Counted from the stretch's first letter, positions 54,960 through 64,000 are shown. The stretch is 64,000 nucleotides of DNA from Winogradskyella sp. (GCA_004211785.1 SHBX01000001.1:372001-436000); one strand, 5' to 3'. Numbers and translations: made by a program. Notes: generated by a model from the letters alone, not told the origin.

Positions 54960-57788
54960 ATGTACTTTGATAATTTAAAATCTCCCTTAGTTAAATTATT
55001 ATCTTGTTTTGCTTTCTTTCTGTTTCATTCTGTAATTCAGTCACAAGAACTTCCTCCGATTGAAAGATTTACACCTCAAGATTACAAGGCAGATGATCAA
55101 AATTGGTCGATAAGCCAGAGTAGTGACGAAAGCATATATATAGCCAATAATAAAGGGCTTTTAGAATACAATGGCGCCCGTTGGAATCTGTACAACACGC
55201 CAAATCAAACAATTATAAGATCTGTAGCTGTTGTAAATGATTTAGTTTACACAGGTAGCTATATGGATTTTGGTTGTTGGAAAAGAGATGCCTTTGGAAA
55301 ATTAATTTATGAATCTCTAGCTAAAGATTTTGATAAAAATCTAGTTGAAGATGAGGAGTTTTGGAATATCATCTCCTTTGGAGAATTTGTTCTTTTTCAG
55401 TCTTTAGATCGTGTCTATATTTATAATACAGAAACTAAAAAATTCAGAATAATTGATTCCGAAACAAGAATTGTTAAGGCTTTTAAAGTAGATGAATCTA
55501 TTTATTTTCAAGAAAGTGGAGTGGGTATATCAAAAATTGAAAATGGAAATGCGGTTAAGCTTGAAAACACATCTATTTTAAGTGATAAAGAAGTCGTCAA
55601 TATATTTAAAAATGATAAAACGCTACTTTTTCAAACTAGAGAGAATGGGTTTTTTGAGTATCAAGAGCAGGAAATAAAAAAATGGGAAATTTCAGCTAAT
55701 GGCTTACTTTCTAGAGTAAGTGTTTATAATAGCATAAGGCTGAGGAATGGGAATTTTATTCTAGGTACAATTTCAAATGGCGTAATCAAACTTGATGCCG
55801 AGGGCAACTTACTGTTTCAGATTAACAAAAATTATGGCTTGTCTAATAATACTGTTCTGTCAGCTTTTCAGGATATGTCAGGTAATATTTGGTTGGGATT
55901 AGATAATGGTATTAACGTACTTAATTTAAATTCACCTTATAGAGTCTATACTGACAACCAAGGATATTTAGGAACTGTTTATGCTTCAGAAAAAACAGAG
56001 AATGCTCTCTATTTAGGCACAAACCAAGGCTTGTTCTACAGACCCTTGAATAGTAATAATAAGTTTGATTTAATTTCTGGAACTAAAGGGCAAGTATGGT
56101 TTTTGGAACGCATCAACGGCACTTTATTTTGCGGGCATGATAAAGGTAGTTTTACAATTAAAAATGGAGAAGCTACGCAAATAACTAAAGAGAAAGGAAC
56201 TTGGAATATTAAGTCCATTAATGGAAAACCAGATATGCTTATCCAAGGGAGTTACGATGGTTTGAGCATTCTTGAAAAAAAACAAAACGGGAATTGGAAG
56301 TTTAAGCATAAAATCAATGGGTTTAATATATCTACTAGATATTTTGAGTTTATTGACAATGAAGAGTTATTGGTGAGTCATGAGTATAAAGGTGTTTATA
56401 GGATAAAACTTGATAGTTCACTAGAAAATGTTCTTAAGTACACCAAAGAAGATGTTGAAAAGGGTATTGGCTCAAGTGTTATTAGATATAGAGATAGTAT
56501 ACTTTATACATATAAAGATGGAGTTTATGTATACGATAAAAGCAATAAGATTATAAAAAAGAGTGAATTTTTAAAAGATTATTTCTCAGATTATAATTAT
56601 GTGTCAGGTAAGTTAATACACGACAAAGAAAATAGTAGACTTTGGTGCTTTTTTAAAGATCAATTGATATACGTGGAGCCTGGTAAATTAACAGGACAAC
56701 CAACCGTTAACCCCATTGATTTACCTAGCGATTTAAGAAAAAGCAAATTAGGATTTGAAAATATACTACACCTTAAAGATGATAGCTATTTAATGGGAAC
56801 TACAGATGGTTATTTGATTATAGATATAAATCGCTTTAAGAAACGAGAATATTATATATCCATAAATAATGCCTCATATTCATCTTTGCAACAAGACATA
56901 AAACCAATAAACATATCCGAAGAAGTCACACTATTAAACAAGCAAAATGACTTGTATTTTAATTATAGTGTTTCAGATTTTGATAAACTAACGCCATCTT
57001 TATATCAGCATAGACTTAAAGGAATTTATGATTCATGGAGTACTTGGTCACCGAAATCAAATATCCTTTTTGATAATTTGCCTCATGGTAGTTATACTTT
57101 TGAAACAAGAGCCAAAGTTGGTAATGATTTATCTACTAATACGGCATCTTATTCATTTACAATCCTAAAACCTTGGTATTTAAGACCTTTAGCAATTGTT
57201 TGCTATGTTTTTTTGTTTCTCCTAATAGCGGCTGTAATTCAGTATTTAAATAGAATGTATTATAAGAAGCAAAAGAAGAAATTGGTAATTGCAAAAGAAA
57301 AAGAGTTTGAAATAAAAGAGTTAGAAAATCAAAAGCAAATAATGGCGTTTAGAAATAAAACGCTTCGACAAGATATAGATAGTAAAAATAGAGAGCTTGG
57401 ATTGTCTACTATGAATTTAATTCGTAAAAACGAATTTCTTAATAGTCTTAAAAAAGAGCTCAATAATATAGAAGGTAGTAAAGAACTCAATAAAATTATA
57501 AAGATTATTGACAAAAACATTAATAACACTGAAGATTGGAAGTTCTTTGAAGAAGCGTTTAATAATGCAGATAAAGACTTCTTAAAAAAGATTAAAAAAT
57601 TGCATCCGCCATTAACTCCAAACGATTTAAAGTTGTGTGCTTATTTAAGACTTAACCTTTCATCCAAAGAAATAGCGCCATTGTTAAATATCTCTCATCG
57701 AAGTGTTGAAGTAAAGCGATATAGATTGCGGAAAAAGATGGAATTGCCCCATGAAGCTAGCTTAACAAATTATATTTTAGAGATATAA
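54960..57788 (+). CDS. Beta-propeller membrane regulator with C-terminal LuxR-type HTH
   Basis: 942 residues: signal sequence (ending VIQSQ, about residue 29), a long propeller region (about 40-680) with two-component-regulator-propeller motifs (DQNWSISQSSDESIYIANNKGLLEYNG, ENALYLGTNQGLFYRP), a Y_Y_Y (triple tyrosine) domain (about 685-735, QHRLKGIYDSWSTWSP), one membrane helix (about 742-764), a coiled coil and a C-terminal HTH (about 880-942, LTPNDLKLCAYLRLNLSSKEIAPLLNISHRSVEVKRYRLRKK in part). It has no kinase domain, so it likely senses a sugar outside the inner membrane and binds DNA directly from the membrane. It precedes the glycan-degradation genes and is their probable regulator. Confidence 0.88.
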   Translation: MYFDNLKSPLVKLLSCFAFFLFHSVIQSQELPPIERFTPQDYKADDQNWSISQSSDESIYIANNKGLLEYNGARWNLYNTPNQTIIRSVAVVNDLVYTGSYMDFGCWKRDAFGKLIYESLAKDFDKNLVEDEEFWNIISFGEFVLFQSLDRVYIYNTETKKFRIIDSETRIVKAFKVDESIYFQESGVGISKIENGNAVKLENTSILSDKEVVNIFKNDKTLLFQTRENGFFEYQEQEIKKWEISANGLLSRVSVYNSIRLRNGNFILGTISNGVIKLDAEGNLLFQINKNYGLSNNTVLSAFQDMSGNIWLGLDNGINVLNLNSPYRVYTDNQGYLGTVYASEKTENALYLGTNQGLFYRPLNSNNKFDLISGTKGQVWFLERINGTLFCGHDKGSFTIKNGEATQITKEKGTWNIKSINGKPDMLIQGSYDGLSILEKKQNGNWKFKHKINGFNISTRYFEFIDNEELLVSHEYKGVYRIKLDSSLENVLKYTKEDVEKGIGSSVIRYRDSILYTYKDGVYVYDKSNKIIKKSEFLKDYFSDYNYVSGKLIHDKENSRLWCFFKDQLIYVEPGKLTGQPTVNPIDLPSDLRKSKLGFENILHLKDDSYLMGTTDGYLIIDINRFKKREYYISINNASYSSLQQDIKPINISEEVTLLNKQNDLYFNYSVSDFDKLTPSLYQHRLKGIYDSWSTWSPKSNILFDNLPHGSYTFETRAKVGNDLSTNTASYSFTILKPWYLRPLAIVCYVFLFLLIAAVIQYLNRMYYKKQKKKLVIAKEKEFEIKELENQKQIMAFRNKTLRQDIDSKNRELGLSTMNLIRKNEFLNSLKKELNNIEGSKELNKIIKIIDKNINNTEDWKFFEEAFNNADKDFLKKIKKLHPPLTPNDLKLCAYLRLNLSSKEIAPLLNISHRSVEVKRYRLRKKMELPHEASLTNYILEI

Positions 57789-58097
57789 AACAACAACATT
57801 TAAGCTTTTTTATACAACATTACCTATACATAATATCTTTTTTGTATTCTCTGCTTAGTCTTTAGGGCCTCATAAAACCTTGTTATACAGGTGTTTTCAT
57901 TTTTTGTTTAACGTTATAGCAATTTTAACATACATTTTTTGCGATGTATGTTTTTTATAGTGGTATATTTTGTCATATTCGCAATGATATGCTTTAAATT
58001 TACCAAAACCGTAAGAAATGCGCTTTCACTTTATTGATATCACAATCTGTTAAAGAGGAACCCATTCATTAAGAATACACTTAAATAGAAAATAATA
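57789..58097. other. 309-base non-coding control region of the glycan cluster
   Basis: No credible ORF or RNA gene is seen. It is AT-rich and holds an inverted repeat AACATACAT (57927-57935) / ATGTATGTT (57944-57952) with loop TTTTTGCG, followed by TTTTTT. The repeat could be a terminator for the regulator gene or an operator. Further on there are AT-rich runs and TTTAAATTTA near 57993, but no clean TTG/TANNTTTG pair. The promoter of the downstream glycosidase gene is probably here. Confidence 0.45.
57927..57956 (+). terminator. Inverted repeat with U-tract, candidate terminator or operator
   Basis: A 9-base perfect inverted repeat followed by six T. It is 139 bases after the regulator stop and 146 bases before the glycosidase start, so either role is possible. 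Confidence 0.4.
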
Positions 58098-61000
58098 ATG
58101 CAGAAACTAATCCTTGGATTGTTTGCAATCCTAATCTCAACTTCCATTTTTGCTCAAGCTGCTAAAGTTTCTGTTGTCAGTGATGAAAATGGCGATAGGC
58201 TTGTTGTCGATGGTAAAGACTTTATGATTAATGGTATGAATTGGGATTATGTTCCAAGAGGAACCAATGTTATAGATGCAGAATTTTATAAAAAATCAGA
58301 CGACATTATTAAAGCTGGTCTTGATGCTGAGATGTTGCTTTTACAGAACATGAATGTGAATGTTATTAGACAGTATACTGGAGTTCCAGCAAAATGGGTA
58401 AGGTATATTTACGAAAACTATGGTGTTTATACAATGTTAAATGATTCATTTGGACGTTATGGATTAACTATAGATGGTGTTTGGACACCAATTACAGATT
58501 ACAAAGATCCACGAACAAAAGAATTATTAATGTCGGAAATTACTAAAATGGTGACCGACTATAAAAACACACCAGGAATACTTATGTATCTCATTGGAAA
58601 TGAAAATAATTACGGTTTATTCTGGCAAGGGGCAGAGACTGAGGATTTTCCTGAAGGAGATGAAAAGAAAAGAGCAGTAGGAGAACTTAGAGGCCGCCCA
58701 ATGTATAAGCTGATGAATGAAGCAGCAAAAGCAATGAAAGCTATAGATTCTAATCACCCAGTTGCTATTTGTAATGGAGATACATTGTTTTTAGACATAG
58801 TTGCTGATGAATGTCCTGATGTAGATATATATGGTACGAACATGTATCGTGGAGAATCTTTTACTGGTGCTTTTGACGAAGTAAAAGAAGTATATGGAAA
58901 ACCAATCATGTTTACTGAGTTTGGTTCTGATTCTTATAATGCTATTGAAAATGCAGAAGATCAAAGAATGCAAGCCTATTATATGGTTAAAAATTGGGAG
59001 GAAATTTACGCTAACGCTGCCGGTGTTGGAGGTGCAAAAAACTCACTAGGAGGTTTTACATTCCAATTTTCTGATGGATGGTGGAAAGCAGGATTTGATG
59101 ACAGAAAAGATGCAGATACACAGCAAACAGAATCTACATGGAATGCAGGAGGATATAAAATAGACGAAGCTTTTCCTGGTGCTAATAACATGAATGAAGA
59201 ATGGTTTGGGATTTGCGCAAAAGGCCCAACTAATACAAGAGGACTATACACATTATATCCAAGGGCAGCATATTATGCACTTAAGGAGGCACATGCCTTA
59301 AACCCTTACGATGAAGGCGTAGACTCAGAATTCGTTAAAAATTATTTTAAGAATATAAACTTAATGGACGCTGTATTAAAAGCTCGTGGAGATAAAGCTG
59401 CTCTTGGAGCTGGTGATTCGCAAAAGCTTAGTATAAGTAGGCTTGGAGCTCGATTTACAACGTTTAGTACAGGAGGAAATTTACTAACAACTCCTGATAG
59501 CCCAGATCCAACATCTGCATCATTTCCTAATCAATTAGGGTTTGACCATATGCAATCTTATTTTGTAGGTATTCAAGGGAAACCAGCACCAAATATGCGT
59601 GCTAATGTAGACTTTAATATTGTTGGTAATGTCGCTCAAAATCCAATCGATGAAATATTCTATGAAAACAGAGCACGACCTGTTACTGTAGAGGGCGCTA
59701 ATGGAGATGAAATTGTTTTGAACGACAACAATAGAGTTCAAGTGTATAGTGCTGAATTTGAATGGAACGCTAAAGAATTTGATTTAAGAGGGTTCTATAG
59801 AACTGGTCATTATCACTGGGGATATGAAGGCGATTTCTTTGGTTTATATCCTGAAGCCAATTATGGGCCTAACTTAGATATATATGGTGGAGAAATATTA
59901 GGAGCAGAGATTGATGGAAAAGGTGCTTTTAAAGGTTTAAAAGCCGCTATTGGTCCGCAATTATGGTGGGGAGCTAACCCTACAATGCTTTTTAAATATC
60001 ATAAAGAGATAAAGGGCTTTGATGTGACAGGAATCTATCATAGAGATTTTGAAACAGATATACAAATCGATCCTACAACAGGTCAACGAGTATTAGATGC
60101 TAATCAAGTGCGAAGTGGTATTATTCCAGCATTTCCAACTGAAAGAGCTACACTTGCTGTGGAAAGAGAGTTTGGTAAATTTGATGTTATGATAGGTGGT
60201 ATATGGGCAGGAAGTCCATTAAACGATCTTACATTTCAAGATGTTAGAGGTACTTCGGGGAACTATGTAGTTTATGAAGATAGAATCCAATCCAGCGATA
60301 ATTGGGGAGGAAAAGTTAAAGTAGAATACAAAGGCGGTAAATTTAATTGGTATGGGCAAGCGGCTTATATGGGCTTAGTTGCCAATGGAGGTGCTGACCA
60401 AACGCAAACGTTTACCGGATGGAAATTAAAAGATAACGGAAGCGGTAATAAAGTAAATGTTTTATCTGGTTTTACATACTCTACAGGAGATTTTCAGATA
60501 GCACCAAACTTTATGTATCAAAAACCCTTAGTAGACCCTATGCCAAATGACGTTCAAGGGCCTGGGCGACTAAGAAACGTTATTGATGATCCATTTGCCG
60601 TACGAGGTAATCGTGAAACATATGGTTACGAAATGCTGCTTACTTACGATCCAACACCTGGAACATGGATGTATGAGTGGAATAATGATAGAGCTGAAGA
60701 TGCAGAGTTTGCTGCAAATCTAGGTTTTACATATCGTCGTTTACCGACAACTACAGATGCTCATATTGGTTTCTTGGCTAATAGACAGTTTTTTGCTTTT
60801 CCTCAATCAGCGCCAGCCGAAGATTTATGGGAAGTTAGCTCTAGAATGGTGTCAAAGCTTAATTCAGATTTAGGCATTATAGGTAATTTCTACTACGGTA
60901 ATGGTCAAGCTAATGGAGATAGTGATAGATTGGTTAAACGTTTCGGTGGTGACATTAGAGCTATTTACAAAAAGAACATGTTACAAACCCATGTAAAAGT

Positions 61001-61292
61001 GAACGATTGGGGACCTTTTGATTATCATAGAGATTTTAACCTTACTTACCCTTTACAGCTTATGGTTGATTTATCAACTAGTATTGGTAAACCAGATTGG
61101 TTTATTTTACCAAGTACTAGAATAGGTATTAGAGGAACTTGGAGATCATTAAATGAATTCTCACCACGATATTCGCCAAATGCTGTCCCAGCAAATACTT
61201 TCCCACCATTACCACCTATAAGTGCTGTCGGTTTTGACAACGGGCAAGAATGGGAGATTAGAACTTATGTACACATTAACATTGGAAAATAA
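58098..61292 (+). CDS. Clan GH-A glycosidase fused to a putative outer-membrane beta-barrel
   Basis: 1064 residues. The signal peptide ends at STSIFAQ (residue 20). Residues about 25-420 form a TIM-barrel glycosidase: NGMNWDYVPRGTN, LIGNENNYG with likely acid/base Glu169, and IMFTEFGSD with likely nucleophile Glu274, as in GH2/GH5-like clan GH-A enzymes. Residues about 440-1064 show repeated alternating strands ending in aromatic residues and short turns (AKEFDLRGFYRTGHYHWGY, KVKVEYKGGKFNWYGQAAYM, NLGFTYRRLPTTTDAHIGFL, EWEIRTYVHINIGK at the end), the look of an outer-membrane barrel. No SusC-type plug or T9SS sorting domain was found. Beside the GH16 gene, a beta-glucan substrate is likely; the exact GH family is uncertain. 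Confidence 0.82.
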   Translation: MQKLILGLFAILISTSIFAQAAKVSVVSDENGDRLVVDGKDFMINGMNWDYVPRGTNVIDAEFYKKSDDIIKAGLDAEMLLLQNMNVNVIRQYTGVPAKWVRYIYENYGVYTMLNDSFGRYGLTIDGVWTPITDYKDPRTKELLMSEITKMVTDYKNTPGILMYLIGNENNYGLFWQGAETEDFPEGDEKKRAVGELRGRPMYKLMNEAAKAMKAIDSNHPVAICNGDTLFLDIVADECPDVDIYGTNMYRGESFTGAFDEVKEVYGKPIMFTEFGSDSYNAIENAEDQRMQAYYMVKNWEEIYANAAGVGGAKNSLGGFTFQFSDGWWKAGFDDRKDADTQQTESTWNAGGYKIDEAFPGANNMNEEWFGICAKGPTNTRGLYTLYPRAAYYALKEAHALNPYDEGVDSEFVKNYFKNINLMDAVLKARGDKAALGAGDSQKLSISRLGARFTTFSTGGNLLTTPDSPDPTSASFPNQLGFDHMQSYFVGIQGKPAPNMRANVDFNIVGNVAQNPIDEIFYENRARPVTVEGANGDEIVLNDNNRVQVYSAEFEWNAKEFDLRGFYRTGHYHWGYEGDFFGLYPEANYGPNLDIYGGEILGAEIDGKGAFKGLKAAIGPQLWWGANPTMLFKYHKEIKGFDVTGIYHRDFETDIQIDPTTGQRVLDANQVRSGIIPAFPTERATLAVEREFGKFDVMIGGIWAGSPLNDLTFQDVRGTSGNYVVYEDRIQSSDNWGGKVKVEYKGGKFNWYGQAAYMGLVANGGADQTQTFTGWKLKDNGSGNKVNVLSGFTYSTGDFQIAPNFMYQKPLVDPMPNDVQGPGRLRNVIDDPFAVRGNRETYGYEMLLTYDPTPGTWMYEWNNDRAEDAEFAANLGFTYRRLPTTTDAHIGFLANRQFFAFPQSAPAEDLWEVSSRMVSKLNSDLGIIGNFYYGNGQANGDSDRLVKRFGGDIRAIYKKNMLQTHVKVNDWGPFDYHRDFNLTYPLQLMVDLSTSIGKPDWFILPSTRIGIRGTWRSLNEFSPRYSPNAVPANTFPPLPPISAVGFDNGQEWEIRTYVHINIGK

Positions 61293-61300
61293 TTTTTAAG

Positions 61301-62737
61301 ATGAAAAAAATTAATTATATAAATAAAGCACTTGTACTACTAGCTGTAATATCAGTGATGTTTGCTTGTGAAAGAGGATTGTCTGACGATGTTGAGTTTG
61401 CATCATTCCCAACTACTGGAGACATATTTACTGACGCACCTGTAGGTCTTACAGATGAGTTTTTTGTTTCTTTTGATCCTGCAGGTGGTGCTAATACTCA
61501 GGGATTTGGAACTGATGATAATGTCGCTTTTGAAGGCAGCTCTTCAATCAGAATAGATGTGCCAGCACCCAATGATCCTAATGGAGGGTTTATTGGCGGA
61601 ATTTTCCTTGATCGTGGAACAGGAAGAGACCTTAGCGGTTATGATGCATTGACATTTTGGGCAAGAGCATCAACAACTGCGTCCATAGGTTTGTTTGGAT
61701 TTGGTACTGATTTCGTAGAAAATAAATATAGTGTTGGCAAATCAGACACCCAACTTTCAACAGATTGGCGAAAGTATACTATCCCAATTCCTGATGCTTC
61801 AAAATTAATACAAGAAAGAGGGATGTTTATATTTTCAGCTGGAACTAATAGTACAAATGGATTTGGTTTCACGTTTTGGATTGATGAATTACGTTTTGAA
61901 AATTTAGGTACTATTGCGCAATCAAGACCGCAAATTTTTGGTGGACAAGATATCTCTCAGCAAGCTTTTACAGATACAACCTTACCAGTTACAGGTCTAG
62001 CTCAAATATTTAACCTTGAAGACGGAAGTAATACTACAATAGAGCCAGCAGCAGCATATTTCGATTTTGAATCATCAAATTTAGATGTAGCTATAGTTAA
62101 TGAACAAGGAGAAATATCTATAATAGGAGAAGGTACGGCCGTAATAACAGCTCAACTTAATGGAGTTTTAGCGGAAGGTTCATTAGAGGTTACATCTATT
62201 GGGTCATTTCAGTTTGCGCCAGTACCTACAGAAGACCCAGCTTCAGTAGTTTCTTTATTTAGTGATGCTTATACAGACATTCCTGTATCAAGGTATAATT
62301 CGTTTTTCGAACCTTTTCAAACAACTTTAGGAGGAGTAGTGCCAGTCGCTGATCAATCAATAATTAGCTATACTGATTTAAATTTCGTTGGTATTGTTTT
62401 TAATGACGTTATTTTTCCAGCGGAAGCAGTGCCGCCAATAAATGCTACTAATCTAACGACTATGCATATAGATGTTAATGTACAAGAAGCTGTACAATCT
62501 GGAGATCGACTATTATTAGAATTAACTAATTACGGAGCTTCAGAGACAGTTGGTTCATATTTGATTAATGGTAGTGAGCTTGTTCAAGACACTTGGGTAA
62601 GTTTTGATATACCATTATCCAGTTTTGCTGGACTGACAGATATGTCCCGTATAGGATTACTATTATTTAATTCTTCGGATAGTTCAAATAATCCAACAAT
62701 ATCAAATGTCTTTTTAGATAATATCTATTTCTATTAA
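61301..62737 (+). CDS. Surface lipoprotein with carbohydrate-binding-like and Ig-like domains
   Basis: 478 residues with a lipoprotein signal (VISVMFAC, Cys23) followed by ERGLSDD. Residues about 50-200 form a galactose-binding-like beta-sandwich as in CBMs (SSSIRIDVPAPN, DALTFWARAS, WRKYTIPIPDAS, FTFWIDELRFE). Residues about 205-300 form a bacterial Ig-like (BIG_2) domain (VAIVNEQGEISIIGEGTAVITAQ), and the remainder is another sandwich (DTWVSFDIPLSSFAGL, ISNVFLDNIYFY). No catalytic motif is seen. It probably binds glycan at the surface for the neighbouring hydrolases. It lies 8 bases after the barrel-fused enzyme and 30 bases before GH16. Confidence 0.82.
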   Translation: MKKINYINKALVLLAVISVMFACERGLSDDVEFASFPTTGDIFTDAPVGLTDEFFVSFDPAGGANTQGFGTDDNVAFEGSSSIRIDVPAPNDPNGGFIGGIFLDRGTGRDLSGYDALTFWARASTTASIGLFGFGTDFVENKYSVGKSDTQLSTDWRKYTIPIPDASKLIQERGMFIFSAGTNSTNGFGFTFWIDELRFENLGTIAQSRPQIFGGQDISQQAFTDTTLPVTGLAQIFNLEDGSNTTIEPAAAYFDFESSNLDVAIVNEQGEISIIGEGTAVITAQLNGVLAEGSLEVTSIGSFQFAPVPTEDPASVVSLFSDAYTDIPVSRYNSFFEPFQTTLGGVVPVADQSIISYTDLNFVGIVFNDVIFPAEAVPPINATNLTTMHIDVNVQEAVQSGDRLLLELTNYGASETVGSYLINGSELVQDTWVSFDIPLSSFAGLTDMSRIGLLLFNSSDSSNNPTISNVFLDNIYFY

Positions 62738-62806
62738 AGCTATCAGAAATTTATTTTAAAAAATAATATGAAAATGAATAACATAAGAATAAGAAAAAAA
62801 CAAACC

Positions 62807-63637
62807 ATGAAGACTTTACTTATTGGTTTGATAATGCTTGTGTCTTTGTCAAGTTGTAATACAGACGAAGCACAAACGGTAGCCACTTTCGATAACTTAG
62901 TTCTCGAAGATAATTTTAATAATGATGGTACTATAGATACAACAATATGGAATTTTGATATTGGTGATGGTACAGCACAAGGTATACCTGGTTGGGGAAA
63001 TAACGAATTACAGTATTACACCGATAGATCAGATAATGCAACTGTAGAAAACGGATTCCTATTAATCACCGCCAAACAAGAAGAATTTAATGGCGCGCAA
63101 TATACATCTGCAAGATTGCAAACTAAAAACAAGTTTCAGCAACAATATGGACGTTTTGAAGCTCGCATTCGCTTACCATATGGTCAAGGAATGTGGCCAG
63201 CATTTTGGTTGTTAGGAGATGATAGTGATGGTTCTATTTGGCCTCAAATTGGAGAGATAGATATTATGGAAAATGTAGGAGATGAGCCGATTCAAATATT
63301 TGGAACTGTTCATGGTCCAGGATATTCCGGAGCAGAATCTGTATCAAAAAGCTACACATTAGAAGGTTCTAGAGTAGATACAGAGTTTCATGTATATGGA
63401 ATAGAATGGGGGCCAAACTATATCAATTATTATATCGATGATGTATTATACAATCAAATTACACCTGAAGATATCGATGAAGCAACAAATGGTCAAGGAG
63501 AATGGGTGTTTAACGATAGACCATTTTACATCATTTTAAATTTAGCTGTAGGCGGCAATCTTCCAGGTCCACCTAATGCAGAAACAGAATTTCCACAAAC
63601 TATGCTTGTAGATTACGTACGAGTTTACCAACAATAA
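62807..63637 (+). CDS. GH16 family glycoside hydrolase (laminarinase-like lipoprotein)
   Basis: The ATG at 62807 gives a lipoprotein signal (MKTLLIGLIMLVSLSSC, Cys17) and 276 residues; an ATG at 62768 would add 13 basic residues. The catalytic motif GEIDIMENVG has the two Glu residues and the Asp of GH16 (E-x-D-x-x-E), and WPAFWLLGDD, FEARIRLPYGQGMWPA and HVYGIEWGPNYINYYIDD are typical of GH16 beta-1,3(4)-glucanases. It would cut laminarin-type glucan endo-wise at the cell surface. It is followed by a PKD lipoprotein in the same direction. Confidence 0.92.
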   Translation: MKTLLIGLIMLVSLSSCNTDEAQTVATFDNLVLEDNFNNDGTIDTTIWNFDIGDGTAQGIPGWGNNELQYYTDRSDNATVENGFLLITAKQEEFNGAQYTSARLQTKNKFQQQYGRFEARIRLPYGQGMWPAFWLLGDDSDGSIWPQIGEIDIMENVGDEPIQIFGTVHGPGYSGAESVSKSYTLEGSRVDTEFHVYGIEWGPNYINYYIDDVLYNQITPEDIDEATNGQGEWVFNDRPFYIILNLAVGGNLPGPPNAETEFPQTMLVDYVRVYQQ

Positions 63638-63660
63638 AAATCATGCAATACAATAATATT

Positions 63661-64000
63661 ATGAAAAAAGTAACAAGAGGAATAAAATTGCTATCAGTCC
63701 TGTTTTTGGCTTTAGCATATTTAGGCTGTGATGAAGACGATGCGGTCTTACCACAGATAAATGCGGAATTTACACAAACAATTAATCAAGATACTGGTGT
63801 GGTATCATTTATTAATACATCAACTAATGCTGATAGCTATACTTGGGATTTTGGTGATGGAACAACATCCACAGAAGTTAATCCTATAAAGGTGTATACT
63901 TCTGGCACTTACACAGTAGTAATGGAAGCAAGTAATGTAGCAGGTGCTTCAGATACTTTTGAAGATACATTTACCATAGCTATACCAGAAGAAGTGGCTT
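63661..64000 (+). CDS. PKD-domain lipoprotein, truncated at window edge
   Basis: The ATG at 63661 (an in-frame ATG at 63643 is possible) opens MKKVTRGIKLLSVLFLALAYLGC, a lipoprotein signal with Cys23. A PKD domain follows (about residues 38-105): VVSFINTSTNADSYTWDFGDGTTS and VKVYTSGTYTVVMEASN. The frame stays open to the end of the window, so the rest, possibly a catalytic or binding domain, is missing. It is 23 bases after the GH16 gene and very likely belongs to the same glycan-utilisation operon. Confidence 0.85.
   Translation, partial: MKKVTRGIKLLSVLFLALAYLGCDEDDAVLPQINAEFTQTINQDTGVVSFINTSTNADSYTWDFGDGTTSTEVNPIKVYTSGTYTVVMEASNVAGASDTFEDTFTIAIPEEVA

Noticed and set aside
1-64000. CRISPR array, insertion sequence or rRNA operon
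   Set aside because: No evenly spaced identical repeats with spacers, no transposase ORF with terminal inverted repeats, and no rRNA sequence was seen.

Overview
The window comes from a low-GC member of the Bacteroidota, almost certainly a marine-type flavobacterium (class Flavobacteriia). Evidence: type IX secretion (T9SS) hallmarks (a large protein with a type B sorting domain next to a PorP/SprF protein), promoter-like TTG-N17-23-TANNTTTG elements, many secreted proteins whose signal peptides end in ...AQ, Omp85/OmpH/UppS and GH3-like genes typical of the group, and a laminarin-type polysaccharide gene cluster at the right end. No phage, insertion sequence, CRISPR array or rRNA operon is seen; the window looks like ordinary chromosome with one accessory carbohydrate cluster.

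Layout. 1-484: left-truncated secreted metallo-beta-lactamase-fold hydrolase (minus). 628-5952: respiratory assembly block (heme O synthase ctaB from a TTG start, two cytochrome oxidase subunit III-like proteins, a subunit IV-like protein, a thioredoxin-like unknown, a SCO1/SenC copper chaperone, a DUF420 membrane protein and a small secreted or membrane protein). 6090-13365: a tripartite ABC efflux operon with one ATPase, two FtsX/MacB-type permeases, two periplasmic adaptors and one TolC-like channel, followed by tsaB. 14046-16876 (minus): MscS channel, an unknown secreted protein, dodecin and an Nfu Fe-S scaffold. 17006-22718: giant repeat-rich T9SS substrate plus SprF-like partner. 22940-26725: LytS/LytR-type two-component pair, a small secreted protein broken by one missing T in a T9 run, and a gamma-carbonic anhydrase. 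26722-34973 (minus): murI, two OmpH/Skp proteins, bamA, uppS, a DUF6089-like protein, NAD kinase and a CBS protein, i.e. an envelope biogenesis block. 35065-38875: pdxJ, alpha/beta hydrolase, methyltransferase, a YwqK-repeat/TonB fusion and a small holin-like membrane protein. 38952-42324: tig-clpP-clpX proteostasis block. 42524-51790: GH3-like enzyme, DUF2797, rpsU, AsmA-like, YhhQ-like transporter, a FolK-deoxynucleoside kinase fusion, a GyrI-like protein and two methyltransferases. 51901-54796: mutS and tRNA-Gly(GCC)/tRNA-Leu(UAA). 54960-64000: a beta-propeller/LuxR-type membrane regulator, a clan GH-A glycosidase fused to what looks like an outer-membrane beta-barrel, a carbohydrate-binding-like lipoprotein, a GH16 laminarinase-like lipoprotein and a right-truncated PKD lipoprotein.

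The most striking item is the 1064-residue glycosidase-barrel fusion at 58098-61292. An N-terminal TIM-barrel enzyme with both catalytic Glu motifs is followed by about 620 residues of alternating amphipathic strands. Beside a GH16 enzyme, this suggests a self-anchored, possibly pore-coupled beta-glucan enzyme. Other notable points are the poly-T frameshift, two places where a terminator U-tract runs straight into a TATTTTTG promoter element 4 bases before a start codon (possible leaderless mRNAs), and three copies of a short dispersed palindrome next to gene 3' ends.
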